A stretch of 64,000 nt of DNA from Vulcanisaeta thermophila (GCF_001748385.1 NZ_BCLI01000001.1:413177-477176), one strand, 5' to 3'. Shown: positions 1-9,150, counted from the stretch's first letter. The notes: generated from the letters alone by a model not told the origin. Numbers and translations: made by a program.

Positions 1-112
1 TGTTATTGATTTTAATTGTGAGTGATGCATCATTCTCATTATAATCCAGAACCTCCACCTCGCTCTCATTAATGATGTTCAATTTCCTCAGGAAATCCCT
101 AATTATTGACAT
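1..112 (-). CDS. N-terminal part of an unrecognised protein, cut by the window edge
   Basis: A reading frame opens at ATG 112-110 and runs without a stop to position 1, giving 37 residues ([18 protein letters not shown]...). Its start overlaps the last 14 nt of the ABC transporter gene, so the two are probably cotranscribed and translationally coupled. The visible part is charged and has no signal peptide or membrane segment. I do not recognise the family. Coupling to the exporter suggests an accessory role, but that is inference from position only. Confidence 0.5.
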   Translation of the reverse strand, partial: MSIIRDFLRKLNIINESEVEVLDYNENDASLTIKINN

Positions 113-2204
113 TACCAATCACCTCAAGCCCCATCTTGACCTGGTTCATGTACATGTCGTAGTACTTACCCTGCCTCTTCATCAACTCCTCATGATTGCC
201 CACCTCCACGATCCTGCCCCTATCCAGCACCACAATCCTATCAACCCACTGTAATGACGTGAGCCTATGCGTTATTATTATAGTGGTTATGCCCCTGGCC
301 GCCCTCCTAACGGCATCCCACACATGAGCCTCAGAAATGCTGTCAATGGATGAGGTTGCCTCATCGAGGATCAAGAGCCTTGGATTCCTAATGAAGGCAC
401 GTGCTAGGGCTATTAACTGCCTTTGGCCCGTGGATACCCTATTACCCCTTTCCCCAATGTGCGTATCATAGGCTAGTGGTAGTCTCATTATGAATTCGTG
501 GGCGCCGCTTGCCATGGCGGCTGCTATGATCTCCTCAGGGCTTGCGTCCAGCTTACCATACCTAATATTGTCAGCTACTGTACCGTAGAACATAACTGGA
601 TCAGCGGCCACATAACCTATCTGGGATCTATAAAATGATAGATCGAGCTTCTTAAGATCAATACCATCTATTAATATTTCACCACTGATTGGGTCGTAAA
701 ACCTAAGTAGTAATTTAATTAGTGTTGATTTTCCAGAACCCGATCTACCAACTATGGCCACGACCTCGCCCGGTCTTATCTCGAGGTTTATATCCCTAAC
801 CACTGGGTTTAGTGGGTCGTACCCAAAGGTTACATGTTTAAATTCAATGGAACCCTTGATTACGTGCTTGATGGCATTTCTATCCTGCTTCACTTCACCT
901 TCGTAACTCATGAGTTCCAGTATTCTTTCTGCTGATGTGAAGGATTGTTGTATAAAGGGTAGTATGTTCATTATGTTCTGCACAGGTTGGTAAAACATGC
1001 CAGTGTAGGATATAAAGGCCACCAGCGAACCAAGGCTTAATGAGCCCGTTATTACTTGAGTACCACCGACATACCATATTAGTAGTGTGGTTAGTGATAT
1101 GATGAAGCCCAGTATGGGGAACCATAGCAGGTTCGTCTTAACAATATTCATCTGTGAATTAAAGTACTCATCAACCAGACTTCTTAATCTGCTCTTCTCA
1201 TAGTTCTCATTCGCATAAGCCTTAACTACCTCCCAGGCCGGTATTGTGTCTGTGAGTAATGAGGTTATGTCCGCGGACCTCCTCCAAGCCTTATGATAAA
1301 TATACCTAGATATCTTCCTATATACCAGGGTCCCCAGTATTATTGCGGGTATTGGTATTAATGCGTAGAGACCTAGCTTGTAGTCCATTATGAACATTAT
1401 GACCCCAGCACCCACTACGGTCATTATGTTGGCAGCTAATGTTGGTATTCCCCAGATGAGGAACCACTGCGTATTACCTACGTCAGTAGTTATTCTTGAA
1501 AGTATCCTACCAGATTGAAACCTATCCATGAAATTAAGAGACTGATTAAAGACATGCTCGTAAATACTGACCCTAATTTCATTACTAAGTTTCTGTCCTA
1601 GATAATTAAGTAGGTATCCCTGGCTAACCGAAAAAACCACGGATGAAGCATAAACCCCCGCCAGGGCCAGTATTATGAGTTGGAACAACGATATCTTTGT
1701 GGTGCTATGGGACAATAATACATTGTTTATTAATATCTTCATTAAGTAAGGCGGTACCAGGGAAATCCCTGTTATAGCCAACGTTATGGCAACACCAAGT
1801 ATTATCTTCCACTTATAAGGCCTTATTAAATTAAGGAGCCACTTAACAACGTACATCCTTCTATACCCATTCTCCCTGGCGCTAATGTTCGTGCGAACTA
1901 CATTATCAATGCCCATTTGTAAATTATGAATTATATTTAATAGATTCATTATATCCTCTTTATATCTATTGGTGAATTGAAGTATCACTTTATCACTACC
2001 ATTATACCTGGCAATAACCTTATTAATTCCAAAACCCTCAATGAGTCTCAAATCCCTAAGACCACTTAACTCATAAATCTCGGACTTACCATCATACTCA
2101 ACTAATAACCTATCCCTATATAGCGTCACATTAACATGTCCAAACTTATAATCTGGGGTTAAATCAACTATATATTTTCTTAATGGCGCTTCATGATCCT
2201 GCAT
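99..2204 (-). CDS. ABC exporter, fused permease and ATPase
   Basis: This 701-residue protein is a half-size ABC exporter (MsbA/multidrug type), expected to pump a hydrophobic substrate or peptide out of the cell as a homodimer. Residues 1-120 form a soluble beta-rich N-terminal extension. Residues ~130-410 form a six-helix ABC membrane domain, and ~440-690 the ATPase. Visible motifs are Walker A (GRSGSGKST), Walker B with [11 protein letters not shown], and the H-loop (ITHRL). The signature reads VSTGQ instead of LSGGQ. A TATA-like element at 2227-2240 lies about 27 nt upstream of the ATG, consistent with a leaderless start. The next gene (1-112) overlaps its stop. The substrate cannot be told from the sequence. 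Confidence 0.9.
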   Translation of the reverse strand: MQDHEAPLRKYIVDLTPDYKFGHVNVTLYRDRLLVEYDGKSEIYELSGLRDLRLIEGFGINKVIARYNGSDKVILQFTNRYKEDIMNLLNIIHNLQMGIDNVVRTNISARENGYRRMYVVKWLLNLIRPYKWKIILGVAITLAITGISLVPPYLMKILINNVLLSHSTTKISLFQLIILALAGVYASSVVFSVSQGYLLNYLGQKLSNEIRVSIYEHVFNQSLNFMDRFQSGRILSRITTDVGNTQWFLIWGIPTLAANIMTVVGAGVIMFIMDYKLGLYALIPIPAIILGTLVYRKISRYIYHKAWRRSADITSLLTDTIPAWEVVKAYANENYEKSRLRSLVDEYFNSQMNIVKTNLLWFPILGFIISLTTLLIWYVGGTQVITGSLSLGSLVAFISYTGMFYQPVQNIMNILPFIQQSFTSAERILELMSYEGEVKQDRNAIKHVIKGSIEFKHVTFGYDPLNPVVRDINLEIRPGEVVAIVGRSGSGKSTLIKLLLRFYDPISGEILIDGIDLKKLDLSFYRSQIGYVAADPVMFYGTVADNIRYGKLDASPEEIIAAAMASGAHEFIMRLPLAYDTHIGERGNRVSTGQRQLIALARAFIRNPRLLILDEATSSIDSISEAHVWDAVRRAARGITTIIITHRLTSLQWVDRIVVLDRGRIVEVGNHEELMKRQGKYYDMYMNQVKMGLEVIGNVNN

Positions 2205-2571
2205 ATTAATCGTAGGGGTTAATACGTATTTAAATATTTTGTCATCATGAGTTTAAAGAGGTCATACTGGTGGTCAAGGTAGAGATGGGGGATCCATGGT
2301 ATTCACGGAGCTAAATGACAATATTAAAGCCGCGGCAAAGGCAATCATGAGAGGCACTGAGGCAGGCATGTCAAGACCAGTCCTGGATAAGGTTCCTAGA
2401 AAGTGGCTACCTGGAGTTACCCATGATTAACGTAGGAAGTGGGGGTGAGGTAAAGGGAGTAATTGAAAGTGTTAAGGAAACTCTAAAGCCTGAGCTTGCT
2501 AAACTAAACACTGCTTCATAGGTCCTGCATCCACAAACCCTATGCGGGCATCTTTGTGAATAAAGAGGTTC
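2205..2571. other. Gene-poor gap holding possible short remnant ORFs
   Basis: This stretch between the ABC transporter promoter and tRNA-Arg has no gene I can support. On the plus strand, ATG 2296 opens a 44-codon frame (MVFTELNDNIKAAAKAIMRG...) ending at 2430, and ATG 2423 in another frame opens 32 codons (MINVGSGGEVKGVIESVKET...) ending near 2521. They adjoin in different frames, share a hydrophilic helical composition, and could be pieces of one decayed gene. I do not recognise the parent family. Confidence 0.3.
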
Positions 2572-2661
2572 TGGCGGGCCCGGTGGGATTTGAACCCACG
2601 ACCTACGGCTTTCTCCCCCAACTCCGAAGGCCGCCGCTCTTCCTGGCTGAGCTACGGGCCC
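2572..2661 (-). tRNA. tRNA-Arg(TCG) with a 13-nt intron
   Basis: Read on the minus strand, the acceptor strands GGGCCCG (2661-2655) and CGGGCCC (2582-2576) pair. They are followed by discriminator G and an encoded CCA (2574-2572). The anticodon stem GCGGC/GCCGT closes a loop CTTCGG-A with anticodon TCG at 2627-2625. A 13-nt insert (2623-2611, AGTTGGGGGAGAA) sits at the canonical archaeal position 37/38. Removing it leaves a normal 7-base loop. The T arm GTGGG-TTCAAAT-CCCAC is clear. Splicing would need the archaeal tRNA endonuclease, which is not in this window. The exact intron border could slide by one base. Confidence 0.93.
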
Positions 2662-2697
2662 TGGTTGTTTTTGTTCCTTGGCTTTTTAGTTTTGTTG

Positions 2698-3756
2698 TTA
2701 TGGTATTACCTCTGTGGAGTCCTGTGTGGGGTCGTAGATTATGTCCTCCTCCTTGATAACCCCATTACTCACTAGTTCCTTTATCTTAGGTGCTATTTTC
2801 AGTACCTCCCTTATTGTTTCCCTGGTTATCCAGTCCACGGTCTCCACTTCGTTGTTCCAGTAATTCCTGCCCTCCATTATTGCGTATAGGCATCTTCCCC
2901 CGCAGTATGGTTTGTAGGGGCATTTTTGGCATTCTGGGGGTAGTTCTATCTTTATTGTTCTGAAGCCTGTGTTCACGTGCCCCAGCACGGCCCACTCCTC
3001 CCTCACTGCTATGGGGCATGCGAGTACCCTACCGTCCGTGGTTATTGAGACTGCCTTGTAACCGGCCCCGCAGGGTGGTCCCTCGTATGGTTTGTACAGG
3101 TATGCGTTGAGTATTCCGAGTATTGGTACAATGCCCATCACCCTACCCCTCTCGGCCTGGTTTAGGAATTCCCTCACCAGCGCCCTTATTCCCGGTAGGT
3201 AGTTGTTAATGGCCCATTCCCTGATGTTCCATTTCTCTGTCCATATGACGTTTAGTTGCCAGTGCACGTAGTCGAAGCCCAGGTTTAGTAGGTGCATTAC
3301 GTCCCTGTAAATGTCTGTGTCCTGGGTCACTGTCATCCTGGCAATGACCCTCCTAACACCGAGACCCTTTAGGTATCTTAGTGCATTGACCACGTTCCTG
3401 TAGACCCCACGGCCCCTGTGCTTGTCAGTCACTTCCTCCCTCCCGTCAATTGATAGTAGCACTACGTCCATCCTGGCCCAGTACTGCCTTGGGAGTAGGT
3501 TTACTAGGGTTCCGTTGGTTTGTATTCCGTACCTCCTGGCCCTTACGTTGTCCATTACCTGCATTATGAACCTATAACCGAGTAGTGGTTCCCCGCCGTA
3601 GAATATCACCGTGGCCTCCGGGTCCCTCTCAATGAGGTTCTTTAATTGGTTTATGTCGTAATTGACCCTCCAGGGCACCACCCTGGGGTTGAAGGACCCG
3701 CCGCAGTAGTCGCACCTTAGGTTGCAGGCGCCTGTGGTGAATATGATCCAGAGCAT
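2698..3756 (-). CDS. Radical SAM/SPASM enzyme, putative peptide-modifying type
   Basis: This 352-residue protein has the radical SAM motif CNLRCDYC at residues 11-18 (C11, C15, C18), right after a short first strand, and a GGEP motif that contacts S-adenosylmethionine. The C-terminal half has a SPASM-type set of cysteines (CGAGYKA, a later CP, CQKC and CGGRC) able to hold extra [4Fe-4S] clusters. The start MLWIIFTTGACNLRCDYCGG matches what I know of the archaeal AF1577-type putative peptide-modifying group. Such enzymes usually crosslink or otherwise modify a ribosomal peptide. No obvious precursor peptide gene is adjacent; the neighbours are tRNA-Arg downstream and the divergent DUF1512 gene. 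The family is secure, the substrate unknown. Confidence 0.85.
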   Translation of the reverse strand: MLWIIFTTGACNLRCDYCGGSFNPRVVPWRVNYDINQLKNLIERDPEATVIFYGGEPLLGYRFIMQVMDNVRARRYGIQTNGTLVNLLPRQYWARMDVVLLSIDGREEVTDKHRGRGVYRNVVNALRYLKGLGVRRVIARMTVTQDTDIYRDVMHLLNLGFDYVHWQLNVIWTEKWNIREWAINNYLPGIRALVREFLNQAERGRVMGIVPILGILNAYLYKPYEGPPCGAGYKAVSITTDGRVLACPIAVREEWAVLGHVNTGFRTIKIELPPECQKCPYKPYCGGRCLYAIMEGRNYWNNEVETVDWITRETIREVLKIAPKIKELVSNGVIKEEDIIYDPTQDSTEVIP

Positions 3757-3816
3757 CCCCCATTGTGGCTGGTTCCTTGTTTTATAGTTTCTTCCTGGCT
3801 TAATTTGTTAGGAATG

Positions 3817-3824
3817 TTTTTAAA
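3817..3824 (+). promoter_or_regulatory. TATA box for the DUF1512 gene
   Basis: TTTTTAAA is centred about 26 nt upstream of the in-frame ATG at 3847. This spacing fits a leaderless archaeal transcript and favours that start over the upstream in-frame codons at 3763, 3814 and 3835. Confidence 0.6.
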
Positions 3825-3846
3825 GCGCCGGTTCATGGGTACTTTG

Positions 3847-5019
3847 ATGAGTGTGCTGGGCATAATGCTGCAGGTGGGGAGTAGTGCCACCTCTGGGAAT
3901 ACCATATTGCTAGCCATACTCTATAACCTGTTCTGGATCGTTATGATGGTTTTATTCTTCTTCCAGGACTACGTGATGATATGGAGGTACTCATACACCG
4001 TGGGTAACTTTCTAAGCGGCCTTGGTAAGCTAATTAATGATAATGTGAACCTAATAATAAATCACATGGAGCAACTGCTAAAGTCTAATGGTTTCAGTCA
4101 GGGTATTGATAAGGCTGGTGTGGAGAAGGTGGTTAGGGATTTAATGGAGTACGTGGTTATTGAGCCAGTTAATGCGGAGCCCACGGGTTTAATGAGGACC
4201 CTCAAGTTGTTGGTGACCACTTACAATGAGAGGCTTGAGGATGCCGTTAGGTCCGTCCTATCCAATGTGAATAGGCCCCTGCTCCAGAATGTGGTTGATG
4301 CTGTGGATGGCCTTAGGGAGTTGAACTTCATATACAAGGTCATAATGCATTATTACAGGCTTAGTAATAAGTATAAGAATCCGTACCTGATGATGCAGGT
4401 GTACATGTTATTGCCTATACTCAGGGAGTACGTTAATGCGCTTAACGGTGCAATAACCACATTCCTGAAGGGGCAGCCTGTGGGTGATGCCGCTGGCCCA
4501 TTAACCGCCTATAGATTCCTCAACCTCTGCGGTAATGCTGAGGAGTTGACGCACAATGTTAAGGACACCTACATAGGGATTTGCAACTTTGAGAATAGGA
4601 GGGTCTATGTGGTGAAGGCTAGGGGTCCTGGGGGTACCGTGGGTAATCTAGACGATGCCATAATCTACCTAATGGAGAGGATAGGCGTTAGGCCCAGGTT
4701 AGTCATAACAGTGGATGCGGCATTGAAGCTTGAAGGTGAGAGAACGGGCTCCATAGCGGAGGGTGTGGGTGTGGCCATGGGTGGTATTGGTGTGGAGAGG
4801 TTCAATATAGAGAGGACGGCAAGCAAGTACGGAGTCCCCCTATACGCCATTTTAATAAAGATGAGCATGCCCGAGGCCCTCTCAGCAATGCCCAAGGAGG
4901 TGGAGTCAGCGGTTAATGAGGCTGTGGAGAGGGTTAAGGGGATAATTAGGGAGAGGACCAGGGAGGGTGATGAGGTAATCCTAGTGGGTGTGGGTAACAC
5001 GTGCGGTGTGGCTCAGTAA
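3847..5019 (+). CDS. DUF1512 family membrane-anchored protein
   Basis: From ATG 3847 this encodes about 390 residues. One or two hydrophobic segments near the N-terminus (~residues 15-40) are followed by a long soluble region. The C-terminal half carries glycine-rich conserved stretches (GPGGTVGNLDDAI, EGVGVAMGGIGVERF) and ends in a helix plus EVILVGVGNT. These match the archaeal DUF1512 family as I recall it; no biochemical role is established to my knowledge. The open frame extends upstream to 3763, but the TATA box at 3817-3824 makes the 3847 start more likely. It is divergent from the radical SAM gene and is followed by a small zinc-ribbon membrane protein. Confidence 0.75.
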   Translation: MSVLGIMLQVGSSATSGNTILLAILYNLFWIVMMVLFFFQDYVMIWRYSYTVGNFLSGLGKLINDNVNLIINHMEQLLKSNGFSQGIDKAGVEKVVRDLMEYVVIEPVNAEPTGLMRTLKLLVTTYNERLEDAVRSVLSNVNRPLLQNVVDAVDGLRELNFIYKVIMHYYRLSNKYKNPYLMMQVYMLLPILREYVNALNGAITTFLKGQPVGDAAGPLTAYRFLNLCGNAEELTHNVKDTYIGICNFENRRVYVVKARGPGGTVGNLDDAIIYLMERIGVRPRLVITVDAALKLEGERTGSIAEGVGVAMGGIGVERFNIERTASKYGVPLYAILIKMSMPEALSAMPKEVESAVNEAVERVKGIIRERTREGDEVILVGVGNTCGVAQ

Positions 5020-5056
5020 GTAAATAATTTAAATATCGACCTGTAATGCTTTGCAT

Positions 5057-5365
5057 GTGAGTTTCGAGGTTACCTACGCATTGATAGTGAGCATAGTAGT
5101 ATTCGTGCTAGCCATAGGACTCGCCGTATTTCTCAACTCGAGGTATTATAGGATGATCGTGAACTCCATGACCAAGGCCAGGGAGCCCCAGGCCACGGTT
5201 TCAGGGGACCTCGAGGTCCTGAAATGCCCCAAATGCGGTTACTCAACCACGATACCCTTCAGGGTTGGTGATTACGTGGGTAAGGTGGTTAATGAGACAT
5301 GCCCAAACGATGGGAGTAGGTTAGTGGTTTATGCAATATACTCATCAAGGCCCACCCAGCCCTGA
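5057..5365 (+). CDS. Small membrane protein with a zinc ribbon
   Basis: About 102 residues. One transmembrane helix (~residues 5-27, ALIVSIVVFVLAIGLAVFL) is followed by a cytoplasmic part with two cysteine pairs, CPKCGY and CPNDG, plausibly a zinc ribbon of the form C-x2-C...C. I do not recognise the family. A TATA-like run at 5026-5036 is centred 26 nt upstream of GTG 5057, so I prefer this start to the TTG at 5051. The gene lies between DUF1512 and the AsnRS gene on the same strand. Confidence 0.6.
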   Translation: MSFEVTYALIVSIVVFVLAIGLAVFLNSRYYRMIVNSMTKAREPQATVSGDLEVLKCPKCGYSTTIPFRVGDYVGKVVNETCPNDGSRLVVYAIYSSRPTQP

Positions 5366-5422
5366 ATTGCCGAAGTAAATTTTTTAAGCATGCAATCCCC
5401 GCCTTACCCGTGACCCATTTTA

Positions 5423-6727
5423 ATGGAGGGTAAGGTGGTTAGTATAAGGGATGTGTTCAACCTGAGTGAGGGCTCTGAGGTGACCATAAGGGGTTGGGTG
5501 TATAGGAAGAGGGTCCTTAAGGATAAGGTGTTCCTGGTGGTTAGGGATGGTAGTGGTATTGTGCAGGTGGTTTTTGATAAATCCCTAGGGGAGCCCTTTA
5601 ACATAGCCTCGAAACTCAACATAGAATCCTCCATAATCCTCACAGGGGTCACCAAGAGGGAGCCCAGGGCACCAGGTGGTGTGGAGGTACATGCCAAGGG
5701 GATTAATTGGTACTATGCGGGTTACGAATTCCCAATAAACGAGGATGCGGCCAAGGCCGATAGTGAGTACCTGCTCGACGTTAGGCATTTGTGGCTTAGG
5801 AGTAGGAGGATGTGGGCTGTCCTTAGGGTTAGGCACACGGTTTTCGGAGCCATCCACGAGTTCTTCAGGTCCAGGGGCTACTTCGAGGTTCAGGGTCCCA
5901 TGTTCGTTTCCGCAGCGGTTGAGGGTGGCGCCACGTTATTCCCTGTGGAGTACTTCGACATGAAGAATGTGTACTTGACACAATCCTCCCAGTTCTACCT
6001 CGAGGTCCTAATATACTCGTTGGAAAAGGTCTACACTGTGGCGCCAAGCTTCAGGGCTGAGAAGTCAAGGACTAGGAGGCACCTGACCGAGTTCTGGCAT
6101 GCGGAGGCTGAGGAGGCTTGGTTGCAGTTTGATGGTTTGATGAACTTCCTTGAGGATTTGATAACGTACATTGTGAAGAGGGTCCTTGATGAGAGGCAGG
6201 AGGAATTGAGACTACTGGGTAGGGATACCAGGGTGCTTGAGAATGTGAAGCCCCCATTCCACAGGATTGATTATGATGAGGCCATAAGGATACTGCAGTC
6301 CAAGGGCGTGGGCATAAAGTGGGGCGATGATATTGGGGCTGATGAGGAGAGGGTATTAACGATGCAGTTTGATAAGCCCATACTTCTCCACCACTTCCCA
6401 GAGCGGGTGAAGGCATTCTACCACAGGAATGACCCCTCGAGACCAGAGACCACATTAAGCGTTGATTTACTGGCCCCCGAGGGTTACGGCGAGGTCATTG
6501 GTGGTGGTGAGCGTATATACGACTATGAGGAGCTACTGAGTAAGATTAAGAAGTTTGGGCTGAACCCCGAGGATTATTACTGGTACCTGGACCTTAGGAA
6601 GTACGGCTCCGTACCCCACTCAGGCTTTGGGCTTGGTATTGATAGGCTTGTTATGTGGATATGCGGTTTGGACCACATTAGGGATGCGGTGCCCTTCCCA
6701 AGGGATGTGAGGCGCGTTAAGCCCTGA
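5423..6727 (+). CDS. asnS: Asparaginyl-tRNA synthetase
   Basis: A 434-residue class IIb synthetase that attaches asparagine to tRNA-Asn. Residues ~15-105 form the OB-fold anticodon-binding domain. The class II core follows, with motif 2 around FRAEKSRTRRHLTEFWHAEA and motif 3 GFGLGIDRLVMWICGL near the C-terminus. The HLTEFW stretch and the SRTRRHL context favour AsnRS over archaeal AspRS, though the two families are close. Length is normal for the archaeal enzyme. The Fap7-like gene begins 10 nt downstream, so the two probably share a transcript. Confidence 0.88.
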   Translation: MEGKVVSIRDVFNLSEGSEVTIRGWVYRKRVLKDKVFLVVRDGSGIVQVVFDKSLGEPFNIASKLNIESSIILTGVTKREPRAPGGVEVHAKGINWYYAGYEFPINEDAAKADSEYLLDVRHLWLRSRRMWAVLRVRHTVFGAIHEFFRSRGYFEVQGPMFVSAAVEGGATLFPVEYFDMKNVYLTQSSQFYLEVLIYSLEKVYTVAPSFRAEKSRTRRHLTEFWHAEAEEAWLQFDGLMNFLEDLITYIVKRVLDERQEELRLLGRDTRVLENVKPPFHRIDYDEAIRILQSKGVGIKWGDDIGADEERVLTMQFDKPILLHHFPERVKAFYHRNDPSRPETTLSVDLLAPEGYGEVIGGGERIYDYEELLSKIKKFGLNPEDYYWYLDLRKYGSVPHSGFGLGIDRLVMWICGLDHIRDAVPFPRDVRRVKP

Positions 6728-6736
6728 GGTAGTGAA

Positions 6737-7315
6737 ATGAGGCTTGTAATAACGGGCACGCCGGGCGTGGGGAAAACCACACTGGCCAGTGAATTATCAA
6801 AGGCCCTGGGGCTACCCATAGTTAAGGTTGAGGACTTAATTCATGATTACCTACAATGGGACCCCACACTCCTCACGAATCGCATAGTGAATGTGGAGGA
6901 GGCTTATGAAGAACTGAACCGTAGGCTCAGGGAGATGGGCTCCTACATCGTGGATACGGTTGCCGTGGACCTAATAGACCCATCACTTATTGATTGGTGC
7001 GTGGTTTTACGGCTAGACCCAAGGGAGCTGCTCAGGAGGTTATTAGGTAGGGGTTGGCCTTGGTGTAAGGTTGTGGAGAATGTATTCTCCGAGGTGATTG
7101 GTGTGTTAGCATCCGCGTGCCTAAGCGCCGTGGGCCCCAACCACGTGATTGAAGTCAACACCACGGGTAAGGATGTGGCTCAGGTGGTTAATGAGGTGCT
7201 CAGCGCCATAGCCCATGCCAAGCCCCTTGTTAATTCCGTGGATTGGTTGGAGCTCCTGGACACGGACTTCCTCCTCAATATGGAGGGGGAGTTGGATAAG
7301 TGCCGTGTTTATTAG
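6737..7315 (+). CDS. Fap7/AK6-type adenylate kinase-like NTPase
   Basis: A 192-residue P-loop protein with GTPGVGKTT at residues 7-15 directly after the first strand, as in the Fap7/AK6 (hCINAP) group. That group acts as an atypical adenylate kinase/ATPase in small-subunit ribosome maturation. The lid region (LRLDPRELLRRLLGRGW) has the expected R-x-x-x-R pattern. It follows asnS by 10 nt. Its stop overlaps the stop of the convergent gene at 7312 by three bases. Confidence 0.8.
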   Translation: MRLVITGTPGVGKTTLASELSKALGLPIVKVEDLIHDYLQWDPTLLTNRIVNVEEAYEELNRRLREMGSYIVDTVAVDLIDPSLIDWCVVLRLDPRELLRRLLGRGWPWCKVVENVFSEVIGVLASACLSAVGPNHVIEVNTTGKDVAQVVNEVLSAIAHAKPLVNSVDWLELLDTDFLLNMEGELDKCRVY

Positions 7316-7698
7316 TCCGTGTACCTTACACTCTTCATTAACCTCCTTATCTCAAACATGAACTCCCTCTTCCAACCCATACTCTCCAACCTCTTACTTA
7401 CTATCCTAAGCGTACCAGCCCTGAGGCTCACGAGCAATGCCTTACCCACGCTCTTACCCTGCATGAAGAACCTAACCAGGACTAATCTATCGCTTTCGTA
7501 CTCGAACACGTAATCCCTAGCCGACTTGTACTTACCCAGTACGTGGGAGAACTCCTCCTCGGCCATGTCTACGTATGAGATCATGTCGGGGTCCACCTCC
7601 ATGTAATCAAGCTTGTGTAGCCCCGCATTTTCAAGGTCCAGGAGCGCAGTATCAATATCCTTCTTCACCTCGTATATTGCAATGCCATAAATACGCAT
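7312..7698 (-). CDS. Unrecognised soluble protein, about 128 residues
   Basis: From ATG 7698 this encodes a mixed alpha/beta protein (MRIYGIAIYEVKKDIDTALL...) rich in acidic residues in the middle and basic residues at the C-terminus, with no membrane segment. The open frame extends to 7740. A TTTTTAAA element at 7729-7736 on this strand lies about 28-38 nt from 7698 and would overlap the longer version, so 7698 is preferred. It is convergent with the Fap7-like gene, with stops overlapping. I do not recognise a family. Confidence 0.6.
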   Translation of the reverse strand: MRIYGIAIYEVKKDIDTALLDLENAGLHKLDYMEVDPDMISYVDMAEEEFSHVLGKYKSARDYVFEYESDRLVLVRFFMQGKSVGKALLVSLRAGTLRIVSKRLESMGWKREFMFEIRRLMKSVRYTD

Positions 7699-7757
7699 GC
7701 AACTCGCCGCGTAACGAATAACGTATTGGTTTAAAAACATTTTGGTTAGTAATTAAT

Positions 7758-9038
7758 TCAAGGAATAATGTGCCCATTAATCACCATGAACCATAGGTAG
7801 TAAATTAGGGAGTTGACAATGGTGACTGGGAGTCCATACCTAATGAACTCCAGGAACCCAAAGCCCTCACCACCCCTCTTCTCACTGGCTTCATTGATTA
7901 TCACATTACTCGCGGCACCCAGTAATGTTAGGTTCCCGGCTATTGTGCTTGAGGCTGCGAGTCCAACCCATGCCAGGTAGTTCGTTGGTGATACGCCCAG
8001 GCTCTTCATGAGTGGTATGTACAGCGCCACCATGGGCACATTACTAATAACCTGACTCAGTAGTAACCCTGATATGAATATGCCAGGTAAGGTCGTGGGC
8101 TGCGGCAGGTAATGGGCCAGGAAGCCCAGAACACCCGACTTCAACGCTCCGTCACTAACTATAAATAGCCCTATGAAGAATAGTATTGTGGTCCAATCCA
8201 CATTCTGGGCAATACTCCTCCTATCACTACTCACTAGGTATAGTACCGAGGCGCCCGTGAAGGCGAGGGTCACCGGTGTTAGGTATGGGCTTACGCTGTA
8301 TATGTCGGTTATGAAGAACAGGGGTATTAACAGGGCGAGGATTGCCAGGGCTGTGTAGGCAAGCTTAGCATTTATCAGTAATTCCCTGGGGTTCCTAACC
8401 TCAATGAGCTCCACATCATCATTACCATCACCGCGAAATAATATGAGTAGTAATGGGTATGTGATGAGTATGTTAATCAGCGTGGGTGGGAGTAGGTATA
8501 GGGTGAAGATTACGAAGGGCCTTGGCACACCGGACTCCAGTGCTATGAGTAGGTTTTGTGGGTTGCCAATGGGCAGTGCCACACTTCCTATGGTTACTCC
8601 AAAGGCCAGTGCGTAGAGGAGTGGTTTTATGTTGATCCTGGCGTACCTCCTCATGGAGACGATAACAGGTGTGAAGCTACCTGCTATGCCATCGTTTGAA
8701 AGCACCAGGGATAGTGCCGCTGATGAAACAAAAACCCTAAGTATTAAACTCCTCATCTTATCGCTACTGAGCATTAACCTGTACGCCAGGTAATTAAAGA
8801 AGCCACTAACCTCCAGGGCTGATGATACCGTGAATAGTGAGATTAGGAATAATATCACGTTTAGGTTTATTGCCGAGAGGGCCTCAGTGGGCGTTAGTAT
8901 GCCCAGGGCTATGGTTAACGAAGCCCCAAGGAGCATGGCGGCCCAGGGCTGTATATTGAGCCTACCCACACCCCTCAGAGCTATCAAGCCATAGGTTATA
9001 CTGAGTATTACTAGGTCCAAAGCGAACCTATCCATCAT
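7758..9038 (-). CDS. ArsB/NhaD/SLC13-type ion permease
   Basis: A 426-residue polytopic protein with about 10-12 transmembrane helices and the inverted-repeat signatures of the ion transporter superfamily: GNPQNLLIALESG in the first half and GNLTLLGAASNVI in the second, plus SNVPMVAL. This architecture exports or exchanges anions such as arsenite or dicarboxylates, or Na+/H+; the substrate cannot be assigned from sequence. A TATA element at 9069-9077, read on this strand, sits about 30 nt upstream of the ATG. The same element faces the guide RNA candidate on the other strand. Confidence 0.85.
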   Translation of the reverse strand: MMDRFALDLVILSITYGLIALRGVGRLNIQPWAAMLLGASLTIALGILTPTEALSAINLNVILFLISLFTVSSALEVSGFFNYLAYRLMLSSDKMRSLILRVFVSSAALSLVLSNDGIAGSFTPVIVSMRRYARINIKPLLYALAFGVTIGSVALPIGNPQNLLIALESGVPRPFVIFTLYLLPPTLINILITYPLLLILFRGDGNDDVELIEVRNPRELLINAKLAYTALAILALLIPLFFITDIYSVSPYLTPVTLAFTGASVLYLVSSDRRSIAQNVDWTTILFFIGLFIVSDGALKSGVLGFLAHYLPQPTTLPGIFISGLLLSQVISNVPMVALYIPLMKSLGVSPTNYLAWVGLAASSTIAGNLTLLGAASNVIINEASEKRGGEGFGFLEFIRYGLPVTIVNSLIYYLWFMVINGHIIP

Positions 9039-9068
9039 TGGTCAGCCAAGCCCTGTGCGTAGGGAGTC

Positions 9069-9077
9069 TTTATAAAC
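9069..9077. promoter_or_regulatory. Bidirectional TATA element
   Basis: TTTATAAAC is nearly symmetric. On the minus strand it lies about 30 nt before the permease start codon. On the plus strand its expected start site (~9096-9100) falls on the C box of the guide RNA candidate at 9096. Confidence 0.6.
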
Positions 9078-9095
9078 CAATGCCCACTTTCTACA

Positions 9096-9150
9096 GTGAT
9101 GATGAGGCTCGAGAGGCATGAGTGGTGATATGAACGCAGGCCTTACTGAC
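9096..9150 (+). ncRNA. C/D-box guide RNA candidate, predicted target tRNA-Leu(TAG)
   Basis: The boxes are in order: C box ATGATGA (9099-9105; a second register GTGATGA starts at 9096), a 12-nt guide GGCTCGAGAGGC, D'-like ATGA (9118-9121), a 5-nt spacer, C'-like TGATATGA (9126-9133), a 12-nt guide ACGCAGGCCTTA (9134-9145), and D box CTGA (9146-9149). Both guides have the standard archaeal 12-nt length, and the TATA box at 9069-9077 has correct spacing. Eleven bases of the second guide (9134-9144) are perfectly complementary to 18061-18071 in the variable arm and T stem of tRNA-Leu in this window. The N+5 rule would place 2'-O-methylation at the G at 18064. D' and C' are imperfect, as is common. 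Confidence 0.62.

Noticed and set aside
4665-5000. 111-codon minus-strand ORF inside the DUF1512 gene
   Set aside because: It mirrors the codons of the real gene on the other strand, is serine/leucine/proline-rich as antisense shadows are, and has no promoter.
6072-6455. 127-codon minus-strand ORF inside asnS
   Set aside because: It is proline- and serine-rich, antisense to conserved synthetase sequence, and has no promoter.
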